Below are positions 41,417 through 49,953 of a DNA stretch of 64,000 nucleotides, one piece after another. A model generated the notes under the pieces. It was not told the DNA's origin, ran no database searches, and was given only the letters and a program-made list of their open reading frames with translations. Positions within the stretch are counted from its first letter, which is position 1, and every line of letters starts with the position of its first letter. Origin of the DNA: Bowmanella denitrificans (GTDB lineage: Bacteria; Pseudomonadota; Gammaproteobacteria; Enterobacterales; Alteromonadaceae); contig NZ_BAAAEI010000010.1 of NCBI RefSeq assembly GCF_039522935.1, positions 1-64,000 of the forward strand, read 5' to 3'. Position numbers and translations under genes: made by a program.

Positions 41417-44400
41417 GGCCCTTACACATTCCTTCCTTTCCGCTGACTGGCCAATCCCTGATTGAAGCTAGTGCCGGGACCGGCAAAACCTTTACCATAG
41501 TGCGCCTGTATCTGCGCCTGCTGCTGGGGCTCGGCTGCGAGCCCTTGTCGGTGGACAAAATACTGGTCGTCACTTTTACCAATGCCGCCACTGCGGAACT
41601 GAAAAGCCGCCTGCGTACTATGTTGACCAAGGCTCATCATGATGTGCTAGTTGGCCAGACTGACGAAGCCGTGCTCCAAGATCTGATATGTAGCGAGGAA
41701 CAACGGGAATTAGCCTGCAGGCGTCTGCAACTGGCACTCAGGCAAATGGATGAAGCGGCGGTGTTTACCATCCACGGCTTTTGTCAGCGGGTGCTGACCC
41801 GTCATGCATTTGAAAGTGGCAGTCGTTATCAACAGGAATTGATTCTGGATGAGTCAAGCCATCTGCATCAGGCCATTAAGGATTTCTGGCGAGCCAGAAT
41901 ATTGAGACTTCCGGCGCCGTTGCTGGAACTCAGCCTGAAACTGTGGTCCGAGCCGATGGCGCTGCTGCGCCAGGTGAGAGGTTTACTCAACCAGGATTTT
42001 GCCTGTCAGGATAAAGCCGCGCCGCTGGAAAAATTACTGCAGCAGTATCAATGGTTATTGGCCGACAGCAAAAGCTGGTGGCTTGAAAATCAGGTATTCG
42101 AACGTCTTTGGCAAGCTAATCTGAATAAGCGAACCCGTCTGGGTAAGGGCGAATTGCTGACCCAAATGGAAGCGTTTTGTCAAAGTGCAGAGCTGTTTTT
42201 GCCACAGGGCAGCAGTTTTGAGGACTTTCTACCGGAAAAGGTGGCTAAGGCGTTAAGTAAGGCCAGCCCGGATCTGTCTGATCTGGATTTTGCCCGTTTT
42301 GAGCAATTGCAACGTTTGCACACTCAGTTGGTGGAAGGCCTTAAAGTTACCCTTTACATGGAAGCCATTGACAGCCTGCGCAGCAAACTGGCGATAAGTA
42401 AAGATAGCGCCAATCAGCTCAGCCCCGATGATTTACTCAGCCAACTGGCCAATGCCTTAAATGGAGCGCAGGCCGACGCTCTGATCAGCGCAGTACGGCA
42501 GGCCTATCCGGCGGCCATGATTGACGAATTTCAGGATACCGATGCCGTGCAGTATGGCATTTTTAATCGCCTGTATCCGCCCACAAGCCATGACTGCCTG
42601 ATTATGATTGGTGACCCGAAACAGGCCATTTACGCTTTTCGCGGGGCGGATATTTTTACCTATATCGGTGCCAAGCGAGAGGTGGGCGAGTCTCGCTGTT
42701 TCACTCTGGAAACTAACTGGCGATCAGAGCCTGTGATGGTGGAAGCCATTAATAAGCTGTTTATGCAAAGCCCGCAGGGCTTCTTGTATAACCAGGATAT
42801 TCCGTTTTTACCGGTCAAGGCCGGACAATCCAATAAGCAGTTACTGTTAGATGGTAAAGGGGTGGCGGGACTGGCCTTTGAATACCTGAATTGTGCCTCG
42901 CCACAGGGCTTTTCGGCCGTACAAGGGCCGCTGGCCGAACATTTTGCCGGACAAATTGCCGCATGGCTGGCCTGGGGCCAGCAAGGCCGGGCCCTGTTAT
43001 GCCATGGGCAGGCACAAAGCCCGGTAAAACCTAAAGATTGCGCGGTGCTGGTGCGCGATAGGTTCGAAGCACAATTAATGCGCGATGCACTGGCGAAACT
43101 AAATATTGCTTCGGTGTTTCTGGTACGGAAAAGTGTGTTTGCCACCCAGATTGCAGCTGACCTGTTGTTGCTACTACAGGCCATGCAAAATCCCGGCGAC
43201 GAAGCCAAAGTGAAAGCCGCCATGCTCACCGAACTGGTCGGATTGAGCGCGCTGGAGTTTGAAACCTGGCTGGCCGATGATAGTCGCTGGCAGGAACTGC
43301 TGGGGCAGTTTTTCCATTGGCAGCGGCTCTGGCAACGTCAGGGTATTGCCAGTGCACTGGCGCAGATGCAACAGCAGCTCAGCCTGATGGCCTCTGTTCA
43401 ACGGCGTTTTGCCGACCATTTGCGGCGTATCACCGACCTGCGTCACCTGTTTGAGCTGTTGCAGCAACACAGTCTGGAAGTGCAAGGTGAAAGTCAGCTT
43501 GTACATTGGTTTGCGCAGTGCTTAAGCGAGCCAGATGACAATCATGAAGGTCAACAACTGCGTTTGGAAACCGACGACAATCTGGTGCAGATCGTGACCA
43601 TGCATGCCGCCAAAGGGCTGGAGTATCCGCTGGTGTTTATGCCCTTCGCCTGTCGCTATCAAAAACGTGTAGATCCTCTTTATCACGACGATGAACGCAA
43701 ACTGTGGGTAGACTTTCTGGGCCGCCAAGAGAATCTGGCCCGGGCTGCAACAGAGAAGCTGGCAGAAGATATTCGCCTGCTATATGTAGCCCTAACCCGG
43801 GCCGAGCATTGGTGCAATGTTGGGGTGTTTGACACCACGGCGGGCGGGCAGAGCCGCAGCCGAGCTATCAGCGGCACGGCACTGGGTGCGCTGTTGCTGG
43901 GCCCCGGTGCTGAGGTGCAGGAAGGAACACTGCAAACCGCCTTGCAACATCTGGCCGATAGCCAGCATATCCACTATAAGCCAATTACTGAGCAGGACAT
44001 TCAGCCTGGTCAAATGCCGGTTGCCGAGTTACAACCACTGGAATGTGCTCGCCTGGGCAGGAGCTTGCGACAGACGTGGCGGCTGACCAGCTACTCGGCT
44101 ATCAGCTTACAGCAGGACCATTTGCCGGGGCCCGGGCAGGATGAAGGCGTCACTGCTGTTGTGTCTGTCAATCCGCCCGGTTTGGACCGATTTGCCTTTA
44201 CCCGCGGCGCCAGGGCCGGTTCATTCCTGCATGGCGTATTGGAAATACTGATGTCTGCGGAAACGATCGCTCAGGGGGAGATGAGCCGGGAATTGCTGGC
44301 GCGTTGTATCGAAGAACAGGCACCGCTATTTGCCATTGAAAGTCAGTGGTTTGATGTGCTGCAGGAATGGCTATGGGATGTCGTCAATGCCCCCATTCTG

Positions 44401-44946
44401 GCAGATCAACCGCTGCGCTTGCTGGACATACGTCAGGCCAAGGTGGAGCTGGAGTTTCACCTGCCTTTGCATCAGGTACAGGCGCATAAGTTCAACCGGA
44501 TACTCAACCAATATATGCCGTTTATGCAGGCCCGTTACGACTTTGACAGTTTAAATGGCATGCTCAAGGGGTTTGTCGATCTTATCTTTGTTCATCGCGG
44601 CAAACTTTATGTTGCCGACTATAAGTCTAACTACCTCGGTGCTGATTTCGGTGATTATCAGCACACTAATATGGCGCAGGCCATGGCCGAGCATGATTAC
44701 TACTTGCAAGCGGTACTCTACAGTCTGGCACTGCACCGCTGGCTGCAAAGCCGCTTACAGCATTACGATTATGACCAGCATGTGGGCGGAACCTGTTATT
44801 GGTTTTTGCGCGGTATCAGCTCGTCTCACCCTGGACGGGGAATTTTTCAGTTAAGGCCAGACAAAGCCATGATTGAGGCGCTGGACGCCTTATTTAGCGG
44901 CGAAAGTACCAGCGGCGGCCAGATGGAGCAATTAAGCCTATGCTAG
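41413..44946 (+). CDS. recB: Exodeoxyribonuclease V subunit beta (RecB)
   Basis: The 3'-5' helicase and nuclease subunit of RecBCD, 1177 residues. ATG 41413 overlaps the recC stop (ATGA) with GGAG 6 nt before; ATG 41401 is less likely. The Walker A motif is ASAGTGKTF (about residues 19-27), the SF1 motif II is DEFQDTD, the later motif is TMHAAKGLEYPLVFMPF, and the nuclease domain carries GMLKGFVDLIFV and YVADYKSNYLG, with the Asp and Asp-x-Lys residues of the nuclease active site. All are present, so a full helicase-nuclease is expected. Unlike E. coli, no ptrA lies between recC and recB. Confidence 0.97.
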   Translation: MRPLHIPSFPLTGQSLIEASAGTGKTFTIVRLYLRLLLGLGCEPLSVDKILVVTFTNAATAELKSRLRTMLTKAHHDVLVGQTDEAVLQDLICSEEQRELACRRLQLALRQMDEAAVFTIHGFCQRVLTRHAFESGSRYQQELILDESSHLHQAIKDFWRARILRLPAPLLELSLKLWSEPMALLRQVRGLLNQDFACQDKAAPLEKLLQQYQWLLADSKSWWLENQVFERLWQANLNKRTRLGKGELLTQMEAFCQSAELFLPQGSSFEDFLPEKVAKALSKASPDLSDLDFARFEQLQRLHTQLVEGLKVTLYMEAIDSLRSKLAISKDSANQLSPDDLLSQLANALNGAQADALISAVRQAYPAAMIDEFQDTDAVQYGIFNRLYPPTSHDCLIMIGDPKQAIYAFRGADIFTYIGAKREVGESRCFTLETNWRSEPVMVEAINKLFMQSPQGFLYNQDIPFLPVKAGQSNKQLLLDGKGVAGLAFEYLNCASPQGFSAVQGPLAEHFAGQIAAWLAWGQQGRALLCHGQAQSPVKPKDCAVLVRDRFEAQLMRDALAKLNIASVFLVRKSVFATQIAADLLLLLQAMQNPGDEAKVKAAMLTELVGLSALEFETWLADDSRWQELLGQFFHWQRLWQRQGIASALAQMQQQLSLMASVQRRFADHLRRITDLRHLFELLQQHSLEVQGESQLVHWFAQCLSEPDDNHEGQQLRLETDDNLVQIVTMHAAKGLEYPLVFMPFACRYQKRVDPLYHDDERKLWVDFLGRQENLARAATEKLAEDIRLLYVALTRAEHWCNVGVFDTTAGGQSRSRAISGTALGALLLGPGAEVQEGTLQTALQHLADSQHIHYKPITEQDIQPGQMPVAELQPLECARLGRSLRQTWRLTSYSAISLQQDHLPGPGQDEGVTAVVSVNPPGLDRFAFTRGARAGSFLHGVLEILMSAETIAQGEMSRELLARCIEEQAPLFAIESQWFDVLQEWLWDVVNAPILADQPLRLLDIRQAKVELEFHLPLHQVQAHKFNRILNQYMPFMQARYDFDSLNGMLKGFVDLIFVHRGKLYVADYKSNYLGADFGDYQHTNMAQAMAEHDYYLQAVLYSLALHRWLQSRLQHYDYDQHVGGTCYWFLRGISSSHPGRGIFQLRPDKAMIEALDALFSGESTSGGQMEQLSLC

Positions 44947-46847
44947 ACAGCCGTTCATACCTGAAGCCTTTACTGGCGGCAGAACAGCTTCCTGTGTCTT
45001 TTACCGGCTTGGATGTGGGGCTGGGTGACTTTATTGCCACCCGGGAAGCCGCATCTGGTGATCAGTTTGCCCGCCAACTGGGGGTGTTTGCCGCAATTGT
45101 CAGTCAGCAACTGGCCAGTCAGCATGTGTGTGTCAGGCTGGGCGAGTTAACCCGCCTGTATAACTTGTGTGTGCCGATGCTGGATCAACCCTTACCTATG
45201 CTGTTCGTGTCACAGGTGCAGGAACTGTTGAGTCAAGCCGCTACGGTGCATCTGGTGACAAACAATGCTGTTGCAGCTGCCAGGCCTTTGGTGCTGGATG
45301 GGCAGGGCGTGTATCTGCAGCGTTACTGGTGGTATGAATATGCACTGGGCCAAAGCCTCAAGCAACTGGCGCAGGGACAGATCAGGCTGGATACTCAAGG
45401 CTGCAAAGCTCAGCTGGACCAGCTATTTGCCGGCACTTCAGAGCCGCGCGACTGGCAGAAACTGGCGGTGGCGCTGGCCGCCACCCGCAGGCTATGTGTG
45501 ATTACAGGTGGCCCTGGAACGGGCAAGACCACTACGGTCACCAAGTTGATGGCGTTAGTGCAGGGGTTAAATCTTGCAGCGGGGTTAAGCCCTCTCAGAA
45601 TTGTGCTGGCCGCGCCAACCGGAAAGGCTGCAGCCCGACTGGCTGAGTCGATTTTGCAGGCCAAATCAAGGCTAAATGACGAGCTGGCCGCCCATTTACC
45701 AACACAGGCTGCCACCTTGCACCGACTGCTGGGGTTTCAGCCCGGCAAGGCCGCGTTTCGTCACCATGTGGATAATCCGCTGGCGCTGGATATGCTGATT
45801 CTGGATGAGGCGTCCATGGTGGATTTGCCACTTATGGCCAAGCTGCTGGCCGCGTTGCCAGGTCATGCCAGGTTGGTGCTGCTGGGCGATCGCCAGCAAC
45901 TGGCCTCGGTGGAGGTGGGTTCGGTATTGGGGGATATTTGCCAGAGCCTTGCTGAAACCGACTGGTTGGATGAAAGTGGCCAGTACGATGCTGATACAAC
46001 CGCATTACTTAATGACCTGACCGGGGCAAATCTGACAGCCAATGGCAAACCGTCCAGTCTGCTTCAAAACAATTTGGTGATGCTGAGAAAAAGCCATAGA
46101 TTCAGCAGCGCCAGCGGCGTCGGGCAATTAGCGCAGGCTATTAATAGTGCAGATATGCGACGGATGCTGGCTTGCCTGCAAAGCGAAACCAGCGGCGAGG
46201 TTGACTGGTACGCCAAACCTACTCAGGGCCAGGTGGTGGAACTGGTATGCAGACTATTACAAGACTACTTTATTGCTGTTGAGGCAGGAGATGTAAGGGG
46301 CGCATTCACAGCACTGATGCGCCAGCAACTGTTATGTGCCACGCGTCAGGGGCTTTGGGGTACCGAGCAATTTAACGCCAGAATTGAACTGGAGCTGACT
46401 CGCCGCGGCTGGGTTAAGCCGACCCAGGAACTGTATCCTGGTTGCCCGTTAATGGTCAGCCAGAATGATTACCAGGTTAAGCTCTTCAATGGCGATATGG
46501 GCATCTGTCTGGCGGATCAGGACGGTTTACTGAAAGTATGGTTTATGCAGGCCGATGGTGAGCTTCGGGCTGTGCTGCCCAGTCGTGTTCCGGCCTGGCA
46601 GAAACTCTATGCCATGACCATACATAAAAGCCAGGGCTCGGAATTTGAACATGCCTTGATTTGTCTGCCGGATGGGGCCTCGAGTCTGGTCAGCCGGGAG
46701 CTGCTGTATACCGGGGTGACCAGGGCTAAACAGAAAGTCAGCTTATTCGCCCCGGAATCGCAACTCAAAGCTGCGTTGACCAGTCATTGTCAGCGCGGCT
46801 CTGGACTGGCCGACAGGCTGAAAATCAGCACAAGCGAAGCAGACTGA
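44940..46847 (+). CDS. recD: Exodeoxyribonuclease V subunit alpha (RecD)
   Basis: The 5'-3' helicase subunit of RecBCD, 635 residues. Walker A is ITGGPGTGKTTTV (about 185-197), motif II is LILDEASMVDLPL, then LLGDRQQLASVEVGSVLGDI, NLVMLRKSHRF and the terminal AMTIHKSQGSEFEHALICLP and YTGVTRAK. The ATG at 44940 lies inside the recB end (7-bp overlap), so translation of the three subunits is coupled. It ends 12 bp before the convergent DUF2062 gene stop. Confidence 0.97.
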   Translation: MLDSRSYLKPLLAAEQLPVSFTGLDVGLGDFIATREAASGDQFARQLGVFAAIVSQQLASQHVCVRLGELTRLYNLCVPMLDQPLPMLFVSQVQELLSQAATVHLVTNNAVAAARPLVLDGQGVYLQRYWWYEYALGQSLKQLAQGQIRLDTQGCKAQLDQLFAGTSEPRDWQKLAVALAATRRLCVITGGPGTGKTTTVTKLMALVQGLNLAAGLSPLRIVLAAPTGKAAARLAESILQAKSRLNDELAAHLPTQAATLHRLLGFQPGKAAFRHHVDNPLALDMLILDEASMVDLPLMAKLLAALPGHARLVLLGDRQQLASVEVGSVLGDICQSLAETDWLDESGQYDADTTALLNDLTGANLTANGKPSSLLQNNLVMLRKSHRFSSASGVGQLAQAINSADMRRMLACLQSETSGEVDWYAKPTQGQVVELVCRLLQDYFIAVEAGDVRGAFTALMRQQLLCATRQGLWGTEQFNARIELELTRRGWVKPTQELYPGCPLMVSQNDYQVKLFNGDMGICLADQDGLLKVWFMQADGELRAVLPSRVPAWQKLYAMTIHKSQGSEFEHALICLPDGASSLVSRELLYTGVTRAKQKVSLFAPESQLKAALTSHCQRGSGLADRLKISTSEAD

Positions 46848-46859
46848 ATTGGTCTACTG

Positions 46860-47402
46860 TTAGAGTCTGTGGGTCATGCGGTTAAGGTAGCGCTGCTGAC
46901 GTTTTTGCCAGGCTTTGCGCACGGAATAGCGCCACAGCAGGTTCATGCCGAAATAACCGGCCAGGCCAAATACCACGGCGCAAATCCCGCACCCCACTAA
47001 AAAGGCCGGACCGATGGTTTCCAGGCTCTGTACTACCCAATCCCAACTTAGTTGAAAGGTAAACGCCTGAGGTGGCTGACCAAGTACCCATACGCCGACA
47101 AGATAAGCGCCGTAGAATATCGGGGGCATGGTGAAGGGGTTCGTGATCCAGACGGTGGCGACGGACAGCGGCAAATTGACCCGCAACGGAATGGCGCAGG
47201 CCGCTGACAACCACATCTGAAAAGGGACTGGCCAAAAAGCAAAAAACAAGCCCAGGCCAAAGGCACCGGAAGCAGATTTACGATTGAGATGCCAAAGGTT
47301 GGCATCGTGCAGCAAAGTGCCGAAAACTTTCAGGGCTTTTTGGTCTTTAATAGACTGATGATCAGGTAAAAAGCGCTTTATAAATTTCTTCGGCATAAAC
47401 AT
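46860..47402 (-). CDS. DUF2062 membrane protein
   Basis: A 180-residue inner membrane protein of the DUF2062 family. Pattern: NRKSASGAFGLGLFFAFWPVPFQMWLSAACAIPLRVNLPLSVATVWITNPFTMPPIFYGAYLVG (about residues 40-103), whose ITNPFTMPP core is diagnostic, then a C-terminal helix LVGCGICAVVFGLAGYFGMNLLWRY. Basic termini face the cytosol. Its function is not known to me. Two in-frame starts exist (47402 and 47396, MPKKF); AGAG stands just before the second. The leader on this strand can form alternative hairpins with GGA loops. Confidence 0.88.
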   Translation of the reverse strand: MFMPKKFIKRFLPDHQSIKDQKALKVFGTLLHDANLWHLNRKSASGAFGLGLFFAFWPVPFQMWLSAACAIPLRVNLPLSVATVWITNPFTMPPIFYGAYLVGVWVLGQPPQAFTFQLSWDWVVQSLETIGPAFLVGCGICAVVFGLAGYFGMNLLWRYSVRKAWQKRQQRYLNRMTHRL

Positions 47403-47411
47403 CTCTGATTA

Positions 47412-47443
47412 GTTTCTCCCTGAAACGGATTCCGTACCGTTTC
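47412..47443 (-). promoter_or_regulatory. Alternative hairpins with GGA loops in DUF2062 leader
   Basis: On the minus strand, GAAACGG, TACGGAAT, CCGTTTC, AGGGA and GAAAC follow each other. The GTTTC segment can pair with GAAAC on either side: upstream (7 bp, loop TACGGAAT) or downstream (5 bp, loop AGGGA). The second hairpin ends 9 nt before the first ATG. Both loops hold the GGA core bound by CsrA/RsmA. The pairings are read directly; the protein link is inferred. Confidence 0.4.
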
Positions 47444-47452
47444 GTGGCGTTG

Positions 47453-47551
47453 CCAGAAAAATGCGGCTTCTGGCTGACAAAATCAAACTGGCTGTTGTTT
47501 GATTCTGGCGGTGCATCCCTGCGCCGCATGGGCACCTATGTTACGGGTGCC
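47453..47551. other. Row of inverted repeats in the comEC / DUF2062 gap
   Basis: Three perfect inverted repeats follow in close order: CCAGAA/TTCTGG (47453-47473), AATCAAAC/GTTTGATT (47481-47504) and GGCACC/GGTGCC (47531-47551). With the hairpin at 47422-47443 they fill most of the 186-bp gap. They could be leader RNA structure or protein-binding sites. Confidence 0.5.
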
Positions 47552-47588
47552 TTAATTTAGCGAATCCGGACTATCAGGCGGCATTACT

Positions 47589-49832
47589 ATGGATGGTTGG
47601 CTTTTCAGTTTTATGACAGCTGCAGCGCTTTGTCTGTTACTGCCTGTGCTGCCTTCAATCTACCTGTTGCCAGCGCTGCTGTTTGGCGCTCTGGCGTTTG
47701 GCTATCAACGCCATTTTATCCTGTCTGGCCTGTTGACCGGATTGGTTTGGATGGCGAGTGTAGGTCATTGGCAGCTAGCCTGGCAACTCCCGGATTCGAA
47801 GATCCGACAAGTGGTGGTGTTGGAGGGGCAAGTGGAAAGCCTGTTGCATGAGCAGTCTGTGCAGCGCTTCAATCTTAATGTAAGCGGATTTGATCATCAG
47901 CCGGTTTGGCAAAACTTAAAAGTACGCCTGGTCTGGCGAAAGCCGGATTGGCCCGTTAAACAAGGGCAAAGGGTGCGTTTAGCGGTTAAGTTAAAACCGC
48001 CCCATGGCAGCCTTAATCTGGGCGGTTTTAACTATCAGCAATGGCTGTTTGCCCACAGCATTCGGGCGACCGGCTACGTAGTGCGCTCAGAACAAAACCT
48101 GTTATTGGAACAAGGTCAAAGTGTTCGTCAGACCTGGCTGGATGAATTTGCCACATTGGACTTACAGCACAGCGCCTGGCTGGCGGCACTGAGTCTGGGT
48201 TATCGGGGCTGGTTGGCAACGCACGACTGGCAGTTGGTGCAGCGCACAGGGATTGCTCATCTTATTGCCATATCGGGGTTGCACCTGGGGATGGTGTCCA
48301 GCTTCAGTTATGGTCTGTTGGTGATTTTTCTGGGGCCTGTACTGGGGCGATTTTATCCGCACTGTAATCTGCATAAACTGGCGTTATCCGGGGCATTATT
48401 GGTGGCTTTTGGCTATGCCGCTCTGGCCGGATTCAGTCTGCCGACGGCCAGGGCCTGGCTGATGCTGGCAATGTTCGTGCTGCTGCTGAACCTGCAACTG
48501 CACTGGCGGCCCAGGCGGTTGTTGCTGGTGTGTCTGGCTTTGTTTATTTTACTGTTTCCCCTTAGTTTGCTGACCTTAAGCTTCTGGCTGAGCTTCGCCG
48601 CCGTTCTGATTATCTACCTGGTATTCTGGCGCTGGCCAGCAGGTCGTGGTTTTTCTGTCATGACCTTTATCTCGGCATTGGTGCGGATGCAACTGGCTCT
48701 GAGCTTATTAATGTTGCCACTGGTGGCCTGGCAATTTGGTTTGGTGTCACTGGTCTCGCCGCTGGTGAATTTGTTAGCGGTGCCCTTTGTAACTATGTTG
48801 TTGCTGCCTTTATGTCTGCTTGCGTTGTTGGCCCTGGCGCTGCAGCCTGACTGGGGACAATGGCTGTTCAGTTGGGCAGACCGACTGCTTGAGTATGGGC
48901 TGTCTGCGCTTTTGAGGTTTGATGCCTTAAGTCAAAGTGCATTTGCGGTACCGCATTTGTCGTTGTGGATTTGGCTGTGTTTCGCATTGGCTCTGATCTG
49001 GCTGCTATTACCTAAAGGATTGGTGAATCACGCCTTTGGTTTTGTGTTGTTATTGCCACTGTTATCGGCGTTTTTGCCATCGCGGGATCTATCCTGGCGT
49101 ATCGAAGTGGTGGATGTGGGCCAGGGCCTGGCGGTATTAGTACACCGGCATGGACGGGCACTCTTGTATGATACCGGGCCTGCTTATCCATCTGGTTACA
49201 GTGCCGCCGAGGGGCAAATATTGCCCATGCTAAGAGCGCTTGGGATAACACAACTGGATTATTTGTTGGTCAGTCACCAGGATAACGATCATGCCGGTGG
49301 CACAACGCTGTTGCTTGAACAGATTAATGTTGAGCAGTTACTGACAAATCTGGGCCGATGCCGCTATCCTTGGCAGACGGTCTGGCAAGGACTGAGGCTG
49401 CAAGTGCTTTGGCCTTTGGCGGATTCTGAGGGCAGCCAGAACAATCTTTCCTGCGTGGTTAAGATTACCGACGGACAAGTCACTGTGCTGTTGCCGGGCG
49501 ATATTGAAGCGGCTGTAGAGCGCGAGTTGGTGGCTAGAAACACACTTTCGGCACAGATTCTGATCGCGCCCCATCATGGCAGTGCCACCTCGTCTTCCAG
49601 TGAATTTATTGCCGCCGTTAATCCAGAATATGTGGTGTTCAGCCAGGCCTATCTGAATCGTTGGGGCTTTCCCAAACAACAGGTTCAACAACGTTATACC
49701 GATGCGGGTGCCACGCTGTATTTGAGTTCAGCGTCCGGGCAATTACGGTTTCGGATTGACAATGGCCGGATTGAGGCAGAAGGACTGCGCTCCAACGGCT
49801 TAAACCCTTGGTATATGGAGCAGCCCAAATGA
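47589..49832 (+). CDS. comEC: ComEC/Rec2 DNA internalisation channel
   Basis: The inner-membrane channel that carries single-stranded DNA into the cytosol in natural transformation, 747 residues. The N-terminal part has an OB-like region (about 75-200), followed by the competence domain with GIAHLIAISGLHLGMVSSFSYGLL (about 220-245) and many membrane helices to residue 490. The C-terminal metallo-beta-lactamase-like domain holds HQDNDHAGGTTLLL (about 559-572), LLPGDIEAAVE and IAPHHGSATSSS. These His/Asp ligands are intact, so a nuclease role is possible. The gene is divergent from DUF2062. Other competence genes are not in the window. Confidence 0.95.
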   Translation: MDGWLFSFMTAAALCLLLPVLPSIYLLPALLFGALAFGYQRHFILSGLLTGLVWMASVGHWQLAWQLPDSKIRQVVVLEGQVESLLHEQSVQRFNLNVSGFDHQPVWQNLKVRLVWRKPDWPVKQGQRVRLAVKLKPPHGSLNLGGFNYQQWLFAHSIRATGYVVRSEQNLLLEQGQSVRQTWLDEFATLDLQHSAWLAALSLGYRGWLATHDWQLVQRTGIAHLIAISGLHLGMVSSFSYGLLVIFLGPVLGRFYPHCNLHKLALSGALLVAFGYAALAGFSLPTARAWLMLAMFVLLLNLQLHWRPRRLLLVCLALFILLFPLSLLTLSFWLSFAAVLIIYLVFWRWPAGRGFSVMTFISALVRMQLALSLLMLPLVAWQFGLVSLVSPLVNLLAVPFVTMLLLPLCLLALLALALQPDWGQWLFSWADRLLEYGLSALLRFDALSQSAFAVPHLSLWIWLCFALALIWLLLPKGLVNHAFGFVLLLPLLSAFLPSRDLSWRIEVVDVGQGLAVLVHRHGRALLYDTGPAYPSGYSAAEGQILPMLRALGITQLDYLLVSHQDNDHAGGTTLLLEQINVEQLLTNLGRCRYPWQTVWQGLRLQVLWPLADSEGSQNNLSCVVKITDGQVTVLLPGDIEAAVERELVARNTLSAQILIAPHHGSATSSSSEFIAAVNPEYVVFSQAYLNRWGFPKQQVQQRYTDAGATLYLSSASGQLRFRIDNGRIEAEGLRSNGLNPWYMEQPK

Positions 49833-49870
49833 TGTGGGTGACCGAATTTTAGGCAAAAACCTATTGATAG

Positions 49871-49899
49871 TTGGGGAATTATTGCCTGGCGGTTACAAT
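49871..49899 (+). promoter_or_regulatory. Candidate sigma-70 promoter for msbA operon
   Basis: TTGGGG and TACAAT with a 17-nt spacer, 55 bp upstream of msbA. The -10 box matches five of six consensus positions; the -35 box matches only the first three. Confidence 0.35.
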
Positions 49900-49953
49900 A
49901 GTCCGATTGGGCCCGGTTGAAGCGGGCGTTAAACGGATACCCTGACCACTGTC

